From Kiloniellaceae bacterium (GTDB lineage: Bacteria; Pseudomonadota; Alphaproteobacteria; Kiloniellales; Kiloniellaceae), in assembly GCA_009377535.1 (NCBI GenBank), contig WHTV01000014.1, forward strand, positions 9,819 to 63,997: a stretch of DNA of 54,179 nt. The letters run 5' to 3'. The notes beneath the pieces are model-generated. The model was not told where the DNA came from. It made no database searches and saw only the letters and a program-made list of their open reading frames with translations. The translations under genes and the position numbers were made by a program. Shown one piece after another: positions 20,648-28,577 of this stretch (positions are counted from its first letter, which is position 1; every line of letters begins with the position of its first letter).

Positions 20648-21601
20648 ATGGCCAAGTACCGAGACAGCCTGCCGCAGTTGAAGGGCGGGCCCTTCCTGAC
20701 CGACGGCGGCATCGAAACCACCCTGATCTTCCACGAGGGCCTTGACCTGCCCTACTTCGCAGCCTTCGACCTGCTGAAGGACCAGTCGGGGCAGGCGACA
20801 CTGCGGCGCTACTACGCGAGTCACGCTTCCATCGCCCGTGACAGGGATTGCGGCTTCATCCTCGAGAGCGCGACCTGGCGGGCCTCCAGCGACTGGGGCG
20901 CCAAGCTGGGCTACCGCGAGGCCGACATGGCCGAGGTGAACCGCCAGTCGATCGCCCTGCTCGTCGAGTTGCGCCGCCTGTTCGAATCCGAGCGCGCGCC
21001 GATGGTGATCAGCGGCTGCGTCGGCCCGCGCGGCCACGGCTACAAGGTGGAGGCCGCGATGACCGCCGAGGCGGCACAGGCCTACCACGCCAAGCAGATC
21101 GACGTCTTCGCCGAGACGCCGGCGGACATGGCCACGGCGATCACCATGACCTATGCGGAAGAGGCCATCGGCGTCACCCGGGCGGCCGAGGCCGCCGGCC
21201 TGCCGGTGGTGATCTCCTTCACCGTGGAGACCGACGGCAGCCTGCCCTCCGGCCAGAGCCTGAAAGACGCCATCGAGGCGGTGGACGCAGCGACCGGCAA
21301 CGGCCCGGCCTACTACATGATCAATTGCGCCCATCCAACCCACTTCGACGACGCCCTCGCGGCCGGCGAGGACTGGGTCAAGCGGATCAAGGGTCTGCGT
21401 GCCAACGCCTCGCGGATGAGCCACGCCGAGCTCGACGAAGCGGCGGAACTGGACGCCGGCGACCCCGATGAGCTGGGCCGGCAGTATCGCGACCTGCGGG
21501 CCCGACTCGGCCACATCACGGTGATGGGCGGCTGCTGCGGCACCGACCACCGCCACATCGAGGCGATCTGTCATGCCTGCCTGGAGGCCAAGGCGGCCTA
21601 G
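20648..21601 (+). CDS. Homocysteine S-methyltransferase family protein
   Basis: A 317-residue, single-domain (beta/alpha)8 methyltransferase of the Pfam S-methyl_trans type. The start LKGGPFLTDGGIETTLIFHEG, the zinc cysteine in MINCAHPTHF and the paired cysteines in VMGGCCGTDHRHIEAI are visible, so the three zinc ligands are present. Single-domain members (MmuM/BHMT-like) use S-methylmethionine, SAM or betaine as methyl donor, without cobalamin. The donor cannot be told here. A MetY-type gene two genes downstream places it in methionine synthesis or salvage. Confidence 0.87.
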   Translation: MAKYRDSLPQLKGGPFLTDGGIETTLIFHEGLDLPYFAAFDLLKDQSGQATLRRYYASHASIARDRDCGFILESATWRASSDWGAKLGYREADMAEVNRQSIALLVELRRLFESERAPMVISGCVGPRGHGYKVEAAMTAEAAQAYHAKQIDVFAETPADMATAITMTYAEEAIGVTRAAEAAGLPVVISFTVETDGSLPSGQSLKDAIEAVDAATGNGPAYYMINCAHPTHFDDALAAGEDWVKRIKGLRANASRMSHAELDEAAELDAGDPDELGRQYRDLRARLGHITVMGGCCGTDHRHIEAICHACLEAKAA

Positions 21602-21653
21602 GGTCCGCCCCGCTAAACGCCGCAACATTCAGTCTCGCAAAGGAGGCGAGCGC

Positions 21654-22535
21654 ATGTTGACAATGAAGCATCCTTCCGTGTACGAGGCCACAGTCCCGGT
21701 CGGTCCGGCCCGGCCGGTGGTCGCGCTGCACAGTTCCGCTTCGACCGGCGGCCAGTGGAAGTCCCTGACGACGGCGCTTGCCGGCCGCGAGGTCTTGGCG
21801 CCCGACCTGCCGGGCTACGGCCGGGCGAGCTTTCGGAACAGCACACGCGACGACGCGGCGAGCCTTGCCGGCGACGCCGCGGCGGTGCTGCGGACGCTGG
21901 GCGACAGGGCACGGGCCTTCCATCTCGTTGGCCATTCCTACGGCGGCGCGGTGGCCTTGAAGATCGCGCTCAGCCATCCGCAGCGGGTGTTGAGCCTGAC
22001 CCTGATCGAGCCGGTGCTCTTTCACCTGTTGCCCTTGGCCGGCGGCGACGAGGACATGCGGCTCTATCGCGGCATCCTCGGCATCCGTGATCGCCTGCGC
22101 GGTGCCGTGGCGGCCGGCTGGCCGGCCCACGGCATGGCGGCCTTCGTCGATTTCTGGAACGGCGAGGGGGCCTGGGACAAGGCCGATGCCGAACAGCGTC
22201 AGCGGCTTGCCGCCCAGGCCCGTGCGGTGCTGCGCAACTTTACCGCCTGCTTCGGCGAAAGCTGGCCGGCCGAGGAGGTCGCCGGCCTGACTCTGCCGCT
22301 GCTCACCATCAGCGGGGAAGCCTCGCCGGCGGTCGCCCGTCGCCTGACCGACAAGCTCGTCGATGCGGCACGGGACGTGACGGTGGCGCGCCTCTTCGAC
22401 GCCGGCCACATGTCGCCACTCACTCATCCGGCGGCCGTGAACGCCCTGATCATGCGGCACGTCCGCCTCACCGAGGAAGAGACTTCCTCGGTACCGCAGG
22501 GCGCGCCGTTTCGGCGCTCCAGCGTGGCGGCCTGA
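21654..22535 (+). CDS. Alpha/beta hydrolase
   Basis: A 293-residue alpha/beta-hydrolase-fold protein from an ATG at 21654. A strong AAAGGAGG site sits in the loop of a small hairpin (CTCGC/GCGAG). The nucleophile elbow is GHSYGGAVALK with Ser95. LTIAGE-equivalent LLTISGEASPAVA and the late histidine in DAGHMSPLTHP complete the triad pattern. The substrate is unknown. MetX acyltransferases share this fold, but the protein is shorter than MetX and lacks its recognisable motifs. Its position between two sulfur amino-acid genes suggests a role with them. It ends 46 bases before metY. Confidence 0.8.
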   Translation: MLTMKHPSVYEATVPVGPARPVVALHSSASTGGQWKSLTTALAGREVLAPDLPGYGRASFRNSTRDDAASLAGDAAAVLRTLGDRARAFHLVGHSYGGAVALKIALSHPQRVLSLTLIEPVLFHLLPLAGGDEDMRLYRGILGIRDRLRGAVAAGWPAHGMAAFVDFWNGEGAWDKADAEQRQRLAAQARAVLRNFTACFGESWPAEEVAGLTLPLLTISGEASPAVARRLTDKLVDAARDVTVARLFDAGHMSPLTHPAAVNALIMRHVRLTEEETSSVPQGAPFRRSSVAA

Positions 22536-22581
22536 TTTTCTGAACCCCTCGTTTCATTCTTTATTACCTGAGGATAGATCA

Positions 22582-23898
22582 ATGGATTTCACCAAGAACC
22601 CTGCCACTGCCGTTCTGCACAGCGGTTACCGCTCCGACCCCACCACCCATGCGGTGGCGGTGCCGATCTACCAGACCACTTCCTATCAGTTCGAAGATTC
22701 CGGGCACGCCCGCCGGCTCTTTGCCCTGGAGGAGATGGGCAACATCTATACCCGCGTGATGAACCCGACCAACGACGCCTTCGAGCAGCGCATGGCCGCA
22801 TTGGAAGGCGGCGCGGCGGCGCTCGCGGTCAGCTCGGGCCAGGCGGCCTCGACGCTGGCGATCCTCAACATCGCCGGCGCCGGCGATAACATCGTCAGCG
22901 CCAGCGGCCTCTACGGCGGCACCTGGAACCTCTTTGCCAACACCCTGAAGACCCTGGGCATCGAGGTCCGCTTCGTCGACGCCGCCGATCCCGAGAACTT
23001 CCGCAAGGCGACCGACGCGCGCACCCGCGCCTACTACGGCGAGACTCTGCCCAACCCGATGCTGAAAGTCTTCCCGATCGCCGAGGTTGCGGCCATCGGC
23101 GAAGCGCTGGGCGTGCCCCTCATCCTCGACAACACCGCCTCTCCGGTGATCTGCCGTCCCTTCGATCACGGCGCCCACATCATCGTGCACTCGGCCACCA
23201 AGTACATCGGCGGCCACGGCACCTCGATCGGCGGCGTCATCATCGACGGCGGCCGCTTCGACTGGGAGAAGCACGCCGAGCGCTTCCCCATGCTGAACCA
23301 GCCGGACCCGAGCTACCACGGCGCGGTGTGGACCGAGGCCGTGAAGGAGATGGGGCCGGTGGCCTACATCGTGAAGGCCCGCTGCACCCTGCAGCGTGAC
23401 CTCGGCATGGCGCTCAGCCCCTTCAACACCTTCAATTTCATCCAGGGCCTGGAGACCCTGCCGCTGCGCATGCGCGAGCACTGCCGCAATGCCCAGCGCG
23501 TGGCCGACTTCCTGGCGGTGCATCCGGCGGTGAAGAAGGTGATCTACCCGGGCATGACCCACGACGATCCGACCGAGCGGACCGAGCGCTACCTCAGCGG
23601 TGGCCGCGGCGGCCTGGTCGGCTTCGAGCTGAAGACCAGCGACCCGGAGGTCGGTGCCCGTTTCATCGATGCGCTGCAGATGATCTATCACGTGGCCAAC
23701 ATCGGCGACACCCGCACCCTGGCGATCCACCCGGCGAGCTCGACGCACCAGCAGCTGAGCGCCGAGGACCAGCTCGCCACCGGTGTGACGCCAGGCTACC
23801 TGCGCCTCTCGGTGGGCATCGAGCACATCGACGACATCCTGGCCGACATCGGCCAGGCCATCGACGCCGCGATCGACGCCAAGCGCGCGGCCGCCTGA
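22582..23898 (+). CDS. metY: O-acetylhomoserine (thiol)-lyase / MetY-type PLP enzyme
   Basis: A 438-residue enzyme of the Cys/Met-metabolism PLP family. The N-terminal TAVLHSGYRSDPTTHAVAVPIYQTTSYQF, YTRVMNPTND, the cofactor loop SSGQAASTLAI, PLP lysine Lys207 in HSATKYIGGHGTSIGGV and the C-terminal HPASSTHQQLSAEDQ are all clear. The length (about 430) and the insert after the lysine fit O-acetylhomoserine sulfhydrylase (MetY), which makes homocysteine from O-acetylhomoserine and sulfide. A methionine gamma-lyase activity is a possible alternative in this superfamily. A terminator follows directly. Confidence 0.85.
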   Translation: MDFTKNPATAVLHSGYRSDPTTHAVAVPIYQTTSYQFEDSGHARRLFALEEMGNIYTRVMNPTNDAFEQRMAALEGGAAALAVSSGQAASTLAILNIAGAGDNIVSASGLYGGTWNLFANTLKTLGIEVRFVDAADPENFRKATDARTRAYYGETLPNPMLKVFPIAEVAAIGEALGVPLILDNTASPVICRPFDHGAHIIVHSATKYIGGHGTSIGGVIIDGGRFDWEKHAERFPMLNQPDPSYHGAVWTEAVKEMGPVAYIVKARCTLQRDLGMALSPFNTFNFIQGLETLPLRMREHCRNAQRVADFLAVHPAVKKVIYPGMTHDDPTERTERYLSGGRGGLVGFELKTSDPEVGARFIDALQMIYHVANIGDTRTLAIHPASSTHQQLSAEDQLATGVTPGYLRLSVGIEHIDDILADIGQAIDAAIDAKRAAA

Positions 23899-23929
23899 GA
23901 CTCTCTTTCTGCTCCTGCACAGCTCCCTG

Positions 23930-23966
23930 GGGCGGCCTTCCTCGCGAAGGCCGCCCTCTTTTCTTT
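23930..23966 (+). terminator. Rho-independent terminator after metY
   Basis: GGGCGGCCTTC at 23930-23940 pairs perfectly with GAAGGCCGCCC at 23946-23956 around a five-base loop, followed by TCTTTTCTTT. It ends transcription of the methionine cluster before the DapA-MFS gene. Confidence 0.9.
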
Positions 23967-24056
23967 GCGCGCGCCGGCCGGACTTGACCTCGCCGTTCCC
24001 TCGGCCAATTCTGTGCCCCAACCCCGGGCGGGCGACAGCGGCAGCAGGAGCGGAGC

Positions 24057-25673
24057 ATGCGCATCTCAGAGGAAACCAAGGGCGTCTACGTCATCGCGGC
24101 GACGCCCTTTGCCGACGACGGCGCGCTCGACCTCGCCAGCACCGATTCGATGGTCGACTTCTACCTGGACTGCGGCGTCCAGGGCATGACCATCCTCGGC
24201 GTCATGGGCGAGGCGCCGAAGCTCACGCAAGAGGAGTCGGTGACCTTCCTGACGCGCGTGCTGGACCGCGTCGGCGGGCGCGCGGGCGTCATTGTCGGCG
24301 TCAGCAATCCCGGCCTCGACAATCTGGCGCGCCTGGCCCATACGGCGATGGACAAGGGCGCGGCCGGCGTCATGGTGGCGCCGATGGCGGGCCTCAACAC
24401 CGAGGCCAAGGTGCTCGGCTACAGCTTCAACCGGGACGGTTCCCTGCTCGGGATGGACATGAGCGGCGCCCAGAAGCTGTACCTGCTCATGCTCCTCCTC
24501 CTCGTCGTCGGCGCCGGCGTGGTCTCCGCTTTCCAGGTCGGCAAGGCGCCGACGGCGCTCGCCGCGGTGCGGGCCGACCTCGCGCTCGACCTGGCGACCG
24601 CCTCCTGGCTGCTCTCGGCCTTCGCCGTCGTCGGTGCGCTCGGCGGCGCCGGCATCGGCGTCGCGGTCGACCACTTGGGCGCGCGGCGCCTGGTGCTCGG
24701 CGGCCTGCTGCTGCAGGCGGCGTGCTCCGCGCTCGGGGCCGTGGCGGAGGGCGCGCCGCTGCTGCTCGCCTCGCGCATCGTCGAGGGGCTTGGCTTCCTG
24801 ACCGTGACCGTGGCGGCGCCGACTCTCATCGTCGCTCTCGCCCCGCCGCGGGAGCGCGGGCAGGCCATGGCCGTCTGGGGCACCTTCATGCCGGTCGGGA
24901 TCGCCCTCGTCATGCTGGCGGCGCCGCTGCTGACGCCGCTCGGCTGGCGCGGCTTCTGGCTGCTGAACGCGGCCGTGCTGGTGGCCTACGCGCTCCTGCT
25001 CGCCGGCGGCACGCGCGGCGCGCCGGCCGGCGTCGTGCCATTGCGGCCGATCACCGAGGACGTGCGCGCGACGGCGGCCGCGGGCGGCCCCTGGCTGCTC
25101 GGCGGCGTGATGGCGGCTTTCGCGGCGGCCTTCTTCGCGGTGTTCGGATTCCTGCCGGGGATTCTCGCCGAGCGTCTGGGAGTCAGCTCGGAGACCGGCA
25201 GCCTGCTGACCGCGGCGGCGGTGGCGGCCAATATCATCGGCAATCTCGCCTGCGGATCGCTGCTGGCCCGCGGCGTCTCCCGCGCGCAGATCCTGCTGGC
25301 GGCCTTCGCCGGCATGGCGCTCTGCGGCTTCGGCATCCTCGGCGCGGGCGTAGCCGGCCCGCTCGTCTATGCGGCCTGCGTCGCCTTCTCGGCGGTCGGC
25401 GGGCTCATCCCGGTGGCGCTGCTCGACGGCGCGGCGCGCCACGCGCCGCGCCCGGCGCTGGTCGGTGCGACCGTCGGCTTCGTCATGCAGGGCAACAACA
25501 TCGGGCTGGTCGCCGGGCCGGCGCTGGCAGGCGCGGTCGCCGCCGCCCACGGCTGGCCGGCGGTGGCGCTGCTGATCGCCGCCCTGGCGCTCGCTGCCAT
25601 CGCGCTGGCGCTGATGCTCGGCGCCCAGCCGGCGGAGACGGCGCAGCCGGACTATGGTCCAGGTCGGCGCTAG
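24057..25673 (+). CDS. Chimeric protein: truncated DapA-family aldolase fused to an MFS transporter
   Basis: A 538-residue open frame joins two unrelated domains. Residues 1 to about 122 are the start of a dihydrodipicolinate synthase/N-acetylneuraminate lyase (DapA) barrel: GVYVIAATPFADDGALD, ILGVMGEAPKLTQEE (the phosphate/pyruvate loop GxxGE), and VIVGVSNPG. It then stops near AGLNTEAKVLGY, before the family's catalytic tyrosine and Schiff-base lysine. From about residue 135 (internal ATGs at 24453 and 24459) comes a complete 12-helix MFS permease of the CynX/sugar-drug exporter type. The MFS part could be translated on its own, but no strong internal ribosome site is seen. The upstream ribosome site (AGGAGCGG) belongs to the dapA start. 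The gene converges on fliP with overlapping stops. A deletion that fused neighbours is the simplest origin; the aldolase part should be inactive. Confidence 0.8.
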   Translation: MRISEETKGVYVIAATPFADDGALDLASTDSMVDFYLDCGVQGMTILGVMGEAPKLTQEESVTFLTRVLDRVGGRAGVIVGVSNPGLDNLARLAHTAMDKGAAGVMVAPMAGLNTEAKVLGYSFNRDGSLLGMDMSGAQKLYLLMLLLLVVGAGVVSAFQVGKAPTALAAVRADLALDLATASWLLSAFAVVGALGGAGIGVAVDHLGARRLVLGGLLLQAACSALGAVAEGAPLLLASRIVEGLGFLTVTVAAPTLIVALAPPRERGQAMAVWGTFMPVGIALVMLAAPLLTPLGWRGFWLLNAAVLVAYALLLAGGTRGAPAGVVPLRPITEDVRATAAAGGPWLLGGVMAAFAAAFFAVFGFLPGILAERLGVSSETGSLLTAAAVAANIIGNLACGSLLARGVSRAQILLAAFAGMALCGFGILGAGVAGPLVYAACVAFSAVGGLIPVALLDGAARHAPRPALVGATVGFVMQGNNIGLVAGPALAGAVAAAHGWPAVALLIAALALAAIALALMLGAQPAETAQPDYGPGRR

Positions 25674-26419
25674 CTGCCGTAGCTCTGCACCAGGCTGCCG
25701 GCGACCATGTACCAGCCGTCGACCAGCACGAAGAAGATCAGCTTGAAGGGCAGCGAGATCATCACCGGCGGCAGCATCATCATGCCCATGGACATGAGGA
25801 TCGAGGCCACCACCATGTCGATGATGAGGAAAGGCAGGAAGAGCAGGAAGCCGATCTCGAAAGCGCGGCGCAACTCGCTGATCATGAAGGCGGGAATCAG
25901 GGCTCGCATGGGCGTGACCTCCGGCCCCTCCACCTCACCGGCCTGGCTGAGGTCGAGGAAGAGGCGCAGGTCGTTCTCGCGCACGTGACGCAGCATGAAC
26001 TCGTGCACCGGCGCCTGGGCGCGGTCGAAAGCCTCGAGCTCGGTGATGTCCTCGTTGATCAAGGGCTCCAGCGCCTGGTCGTAGACCGCCTCGAGGGTCG
26101 GCATCATGACGAAGGCGGTGAGGAAGAGGGCCAGGCTGATGATCACCGAGTTGGGCGGCGTCTGCTGCAGGCCCATGGCCGTGCGCAGGAAGGACAGCAC
26201 CACCACGATGCGGGTGAAGGAGGTCATCATCACCAGGATCGAGGGGGCCAGGCTGAGCACCGTGATGAGTGCGATCAGCTGGATGATGCGCCCGGTGGTG
26301 GTGCCGGCGGTTTCGGCGCCGAGATCGAAGGTCAGAGCCTGGGCCAGGACGTCGCCGGGGATCAGGAAGAGGGCCAGACCGGCGAGGACGGGGCCGGCCA
26401 GCGGGAAAAGGCGCTTCAC
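25670..26419 (-). CDS. fliP: Flagellar type III export protein FliP
   Basis: A 249-residue FliP from a GTG at 26419, whose last bases overlap the fliO stop (GTGA); GGAGG lies upstream. It has a cleavable N-terminal signal (AGPVLAGLALFLIPGDVLAQA), as FliP proteins do. The conserved core segments are SFTRIVVVLSFLRTAMGLQQTPPN, FMLRHVRENDLRLF and the C-terminal AFEIGFLLFLPFLIIDMVVASILMSMGMMMLPP. Five copies of FliP with FliQ and FliR make the export gate. FliQ and FliR are encoded on the other strand, about 3 kb away. Confidence 0.95.
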   Translation of the reverse strand: MKRLFPLAGPVLAGLALFLIPGDVLAQALTFDLGAETAGTTTGRIIQLIALITVLSLAPSILVMMTSFTRIVVVLSFLRTAMGLQQTPPNSVIISLALFLTAFVMMPTLEAVYDQALEPLINEDITELEAFDRAQAPVHEFMLRHVRENDLRLFLDLSQAGEVEGPEVTPMRALIPAFMISELRRAFEIGFLLFLPFLIIDMVVASILMSMGMMMLPPVMISLPFKLIFFVLVDGWYMVAGSLVQSYGS

Positions 26420-26796
26420 GACGGCGGCCTCCGCAGCTTGCCCATGACCCTTTCGACGATGTTGCCGTGCCCGGCGGTTGTGCCACCCGGGGCGGGCCGC
26501 GGCTCGGCGGTGGGCTTGGCGGGCGGAGCGGGAATGTCGCTTTCGATCAGCAGGTCGCTGCCGACGCCGAGCAGCACCAGGTGCTCGCGGTCGTCGCGGC
26601 GCAGCAGGACCAGCTTGCGCTTGGCGTCCAGCGGGCGCACCTCGACCAGGGCCAGGCGGCGCTCGCTGCTGCCGCTCGGCGCGATGGCCAGGCGGTTGCC
26701 GAAGCCGGAGCGGCGCACCAGCGCCGCCAGGCCGGCGATCAGCACCAGGACGAAGCCCAGCGCCAGAAAGAAACGTAGATACTCGCCGAGATCCAT
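26416..26796 (-). CDS. fliO: Flagellar biosynthesis protein FliO
   Basis: A 126-residue protein: a single N-terminal membrane helix (FFLALGFVLVLIAGLAALV) followed by a cytoplasmic domain with RRLALVEVRPLDAKRKLVLLRRDDREHLVLLG, typical for FliO. A Pro-rich tail follows. FliO helps assemble the FliP-FliR core. It is followed immediately by fliP (GTGA overlap). Its identity rests on this pairing as well as on the weakly conserved sequence. Confidence 0.88.
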   Translation of the reverse strand: MDLGEYLRFFLALGFVLVLIAGLAALVRRSGFGNRLAIAPSGSSERRLALVEVRPLDAKRKLVLLRRDDREHLVLLGVGSDLLIESDIPAPPAKPTAEPRPAPGGTTAGHGNIVERVMGKLRRPPS

Positions 26797-26855
26797 CAGT
26801 ATTTCCCAATCGCCCCGAAGGGCTTGCCGTGTAGGGCTTGCCGTCTAGTGCGGCG

Positions 26856-27182
26856 TCAAGGCTTCTCGGTCGGCGCGGTGGTGTAGGCGGTCAGCGCCTT
26901 GCGCCTGTCGCCGGCCGCGCTGAGCAGCTGTGCCAACTCGCCCAGGCCGGCGCGCAGGTTCTCGCCCAGCTGGTTCACTTCCTCCAGCAGGCCGAAGATC
27001 CGCGGGCGCAGCTGCGAGGCGTCTTCCGGCGACAGGGCTTCCACGGAGCGGCAGAGCCACCGCACGTCCTGTTCGATCGGCGTCAGATCGACGATGGTGC
27101 CGCTCGACAGGCCCTGACGGGCCTTGCGCAGCCGTGCCGAGAGCGAGTGCATGTCTGATTCGAGGCTGGCGGTCTGGCTCAC
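26856..27182 (-). CDS. Hypothetical protein in flagellar operon
   Basis: A 108-residue protein from a GTG at 27182 with AAGGAG upstream. It is helix-rich and without membrane segments; the middle part has an amphipathic pattern (LRKARQGLSSGTIVDLTPIEQDVRWLC, FGLLEEVNQLGENLRAGLGELAQLL). I do not recognise a family. It sits 12 bases after the FhlB-like gene and 59 bases before fliO. Its size and helical nature are compatible with a flagellar export chaperone (FlgN/FliT-like fold), but that is an inference from context only. Confidence 0.7.
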   Translation of the reverse strand: MSQTASLESDMHSLSARLRKARQGLSSGTIVDLTPIEQDVRWLCRSVEALSPEDASQLRPRIFGLLEEVNQLGENLRAGLGELAQLLSAAGDRRKALTAYTTAPTEKP

Positions 27183-27194
27183 GTTCTCTTCTCC

Positions 27195-27512
27195 TTAGTC
27201 TGCATCTGTGTCCTGCCCGCCCGCGGGCTTGTCCGGCTGCGCTGCGTCGGTCTGGTAGAGGTAGCGGAGGATCTCCGCCACGCCCGCCAGGGCGGCGAGG
27301 GGGATCTCGCTGTCCACCTCGACCGCCGCCAGGATCTCGGCGAGATCGCTGTCGGTACGCACCTTGACGCCACGCTCGAAGGCGATCTGCAGGATCTGTT
27401 CGGCGACGGCGCCGCGTCCGCTGGCGATCACTCGCGGCGCCCCCAGGCCCTCGGGCGTCACGTTCTCCAGCGCGATGGCGAGGCAGCGCTCTGGGGCGGG
27501 CTTTTCCGTCAC
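27195..27512 (-). CDS. FhlB: stand-alone FlhB C-terminal-like export switch protein
   Basis: A 105-residue soluble protein from a GTG at 27512 that resembles only the cytoplasmic C-terminal domain of FlhB/EscU: AIALENVTPEGLGAPRVIASGRG, AVAEQILQIAFERGVKVRTDSDLAEILAAVEVDSEIPLAALAGVAEILRYLY. It lacks the membrane part and the NPTH self-cleavage site, which full-length FlhB has at 31330. Such FhlB paralogues occur in many flagellated bacteria and can substitute for the FlhB cytoplasmic domain. It is the first gene of the minus-strand operon leading to fliO and fliP. Confidence 0.82.
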   Translation of the reverse strand: MTEKPAPERCLAIALENVTPEGLGAPRVIASGRGAVAEQILQIAFERGVKVRTDSDLAEILAAVEVDSEIPLAALAGVAEILRYLYQTDAAQPDKPAGGQDTDAD

Positions 27513-27593
27513 CGTCGGTCCAACATCGGGCAGTCCATCAAGCGGCCGGCGCCCGGTGGACGGCGGCTGTTCACCAATGGTGACCGATCATGC

Positions 27594-27608
27594 TTAATGA
27601 ATGGTTAG
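27594..27608 (-). promoter_or_regulatory. CtrA-like box upstream of the fhlB-fliO-fliP operon
   Basis: TTAATGAATGGTTAG reads TTAA-N7-TTAG. On the minus strand it is CTAACCATTCATTAA, close to the alphaproteobacterial CtrA consensus TTAA-N7-TTAA with the preferred ACCAT extension. It lies about 82 bases before the GTG of the minus-strand flagellar operon. CtrA commonly controls early flagellar genes in this class, and the CckA kinase is encoded 4 kb away. Confidence 0.5.
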
Positions 27609-27693
27609 AGAGGCGCCTGGAAAAACGCCGTGCGGCGGGAAAACGCCAGCGATCGGAAACGAATAGCTGAAGAGAGCCGGGGCGGCCGAAACG

Positions 27694-27954
27694 TTAAGTG
27701 CCGGTTTCCTTCTTGGGGTCGCCGGCCGGGCCTGCGGCGCCCTTGATGGCTTCCGTCAGAGCCTCGTCGTCGCCGACGGCGGCGGCGCGGTTTTCTTCCT
27801 GGATCCGTTCGAAGATCTCGCGGCGCAGCACCGTCGCATCGCTCGGAAAAGTGAAGCCGAGCTTGATCGACTTGCCGCGGATGTCGACCACGGTCACTTC
27901 GATGTTGTCATTTATGATGACAGACTCGCCAATTTTGCGCGTCAGATAAAGCAT
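27694..27954 (-). CDS. csrA: Carbon storage regulator CsrA
   Basis: An 86-residue CsrA/RsmA RNA-binding protein: MLYLTRKIGESVIINDNIEV, then VDIRGKSIKLGFTFPSDATVLRREIFERIQEEN, with the invariant REI(F/Y) segment. It has a longer, acidic-to-polar C-terminal tail than E. coli CsrA (61 residues). It binds GGA in mRNA leaders. Its place between the two divergent flagellar groups fits the common role of CsrA in setting flagellin and flagellar gene translation. Confidence 0.95.
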   Translation of the reverse strand: MLYLTRKIGESVIINDNIEVTVVDIRGKSIKLGFTFPSDATVLRREIFERIQEENRAAAVGDDEALTEAIKGAAGPAGDPKKETGT

Positions 27955-28038
27955 CGCCCTCTTGGCTCCCCCCCAACCCCCTTTGGACCGCCAGCCTTCC
28001 GGCCCCGGGCCTTGGTTAATATCCGCAATTTAGCCCTT

Positions 28039-28054
28039 TTTACGGATTCTTAAC
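28039..28054 (+). promoter_or_regulatory. CtrA-like box upstream of flgB
   Basis: TTTACGGATTCTTAAC reads TTTA-N7-TTAAC, one mismatch from the CtrA consensus. It stands about 90 bases before the flgB ATG and upstream of the divergent csrA. It is the likely control point for the flgBC-fliE-fliQR-flhB operon. Confidence 0.5.
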
Positions 28055-28143
28055 AAGGCAGCCGTGATCATAGGGTGTGGAGGTCTCCGAAGCCGGGGGA
28101 AACCGGGGCCTTTGGCGCCGAGAACGCAGCAATCAGGAACGCT

Positions 28144-28548
28144 ATGGACGGCAAGCCCGGACTCTTCAGCCTGCTTGGCAAACGGATGGACTGGCTCGGC
28201 CAGCGCCAGAACGTGCTGGCGCAGAACATCGCCAATGCCGACACGCCGCACTACGCCCCGCGGGACCTGAAGCCGCAGGAGTTTCGCCGCATGGTCGAGC
28301 GCCAGTACGGCGCGTCCCTGAAGCCGACGGCAACCCAGGCGGGTCACATCCAGGCCTCCAAACTGCGCGCCGACGACCGCAGCGTGGAACAGAAGGACCG
28401 CTACGAAACCGCACCGTCGGGCAACGCGGTGGTGATCGAAGAGCAGCTCATCAAGGTCACCCAGACGCAGAACGACTACAACGCCATCACCAATCTCTAC
28501 AAGAAGCAGGTGGCGATGTTGAAGATGGCGCTGCGCGGTCGCCAGTAA
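28144..28548 (+). CDS. flgB: Flagellar basal-body rod protein FlgB
   Basis: A 134-residue proximal rod protein from the ATG at 28144; the in-frame start at 28075 would add 23 residues without homology. It has the SLLGKRMDWLGQRQNVLAQNIANADTPHY N-terminal rod motif, ending in the ANADTP that defines the rod/hook family, and a C-terminal helix with VTQTQNDYNAITNLYKKQVAMLKMAL. FlgB is the first rod protein above the MS-ring/FliE and is exported by the flagellar apparatus. It is the first gene of the plus-strand operon and lies 29 bases before flgC. Confidence 0.93.
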   Translation: MDGKPGLFSLLGKRMDWLGQRQNVLAQNIANADTPHYAPRDLKPQEFRRMVERQYGASLKPTATQAGHIQASKLRADDRSVEQKDRYETAPSGNAVVIEEQLIKVTQTQNDYNAITNLYKKQVAMLKMALRGRQ

Positions 28549-28577
28549 ACGCACGACGCGGATAGGACACCAGAGCG

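Noticed and set aside
20400-21660. SAM-II-type or other methionine riboswitch before the methyltransferase or hydrolase genes
   Set aside because: No GCUAAA(A)AGG-type core or pseudoknot arrangement was found; only simple hairpins are present.
28113-28130. Possible sigma-54 promoter (GG-N10-GC) before flgB
   Set aside because: The surrounding bases match the consensus poorly and the start would fall only a few bases before the flgB ATG.
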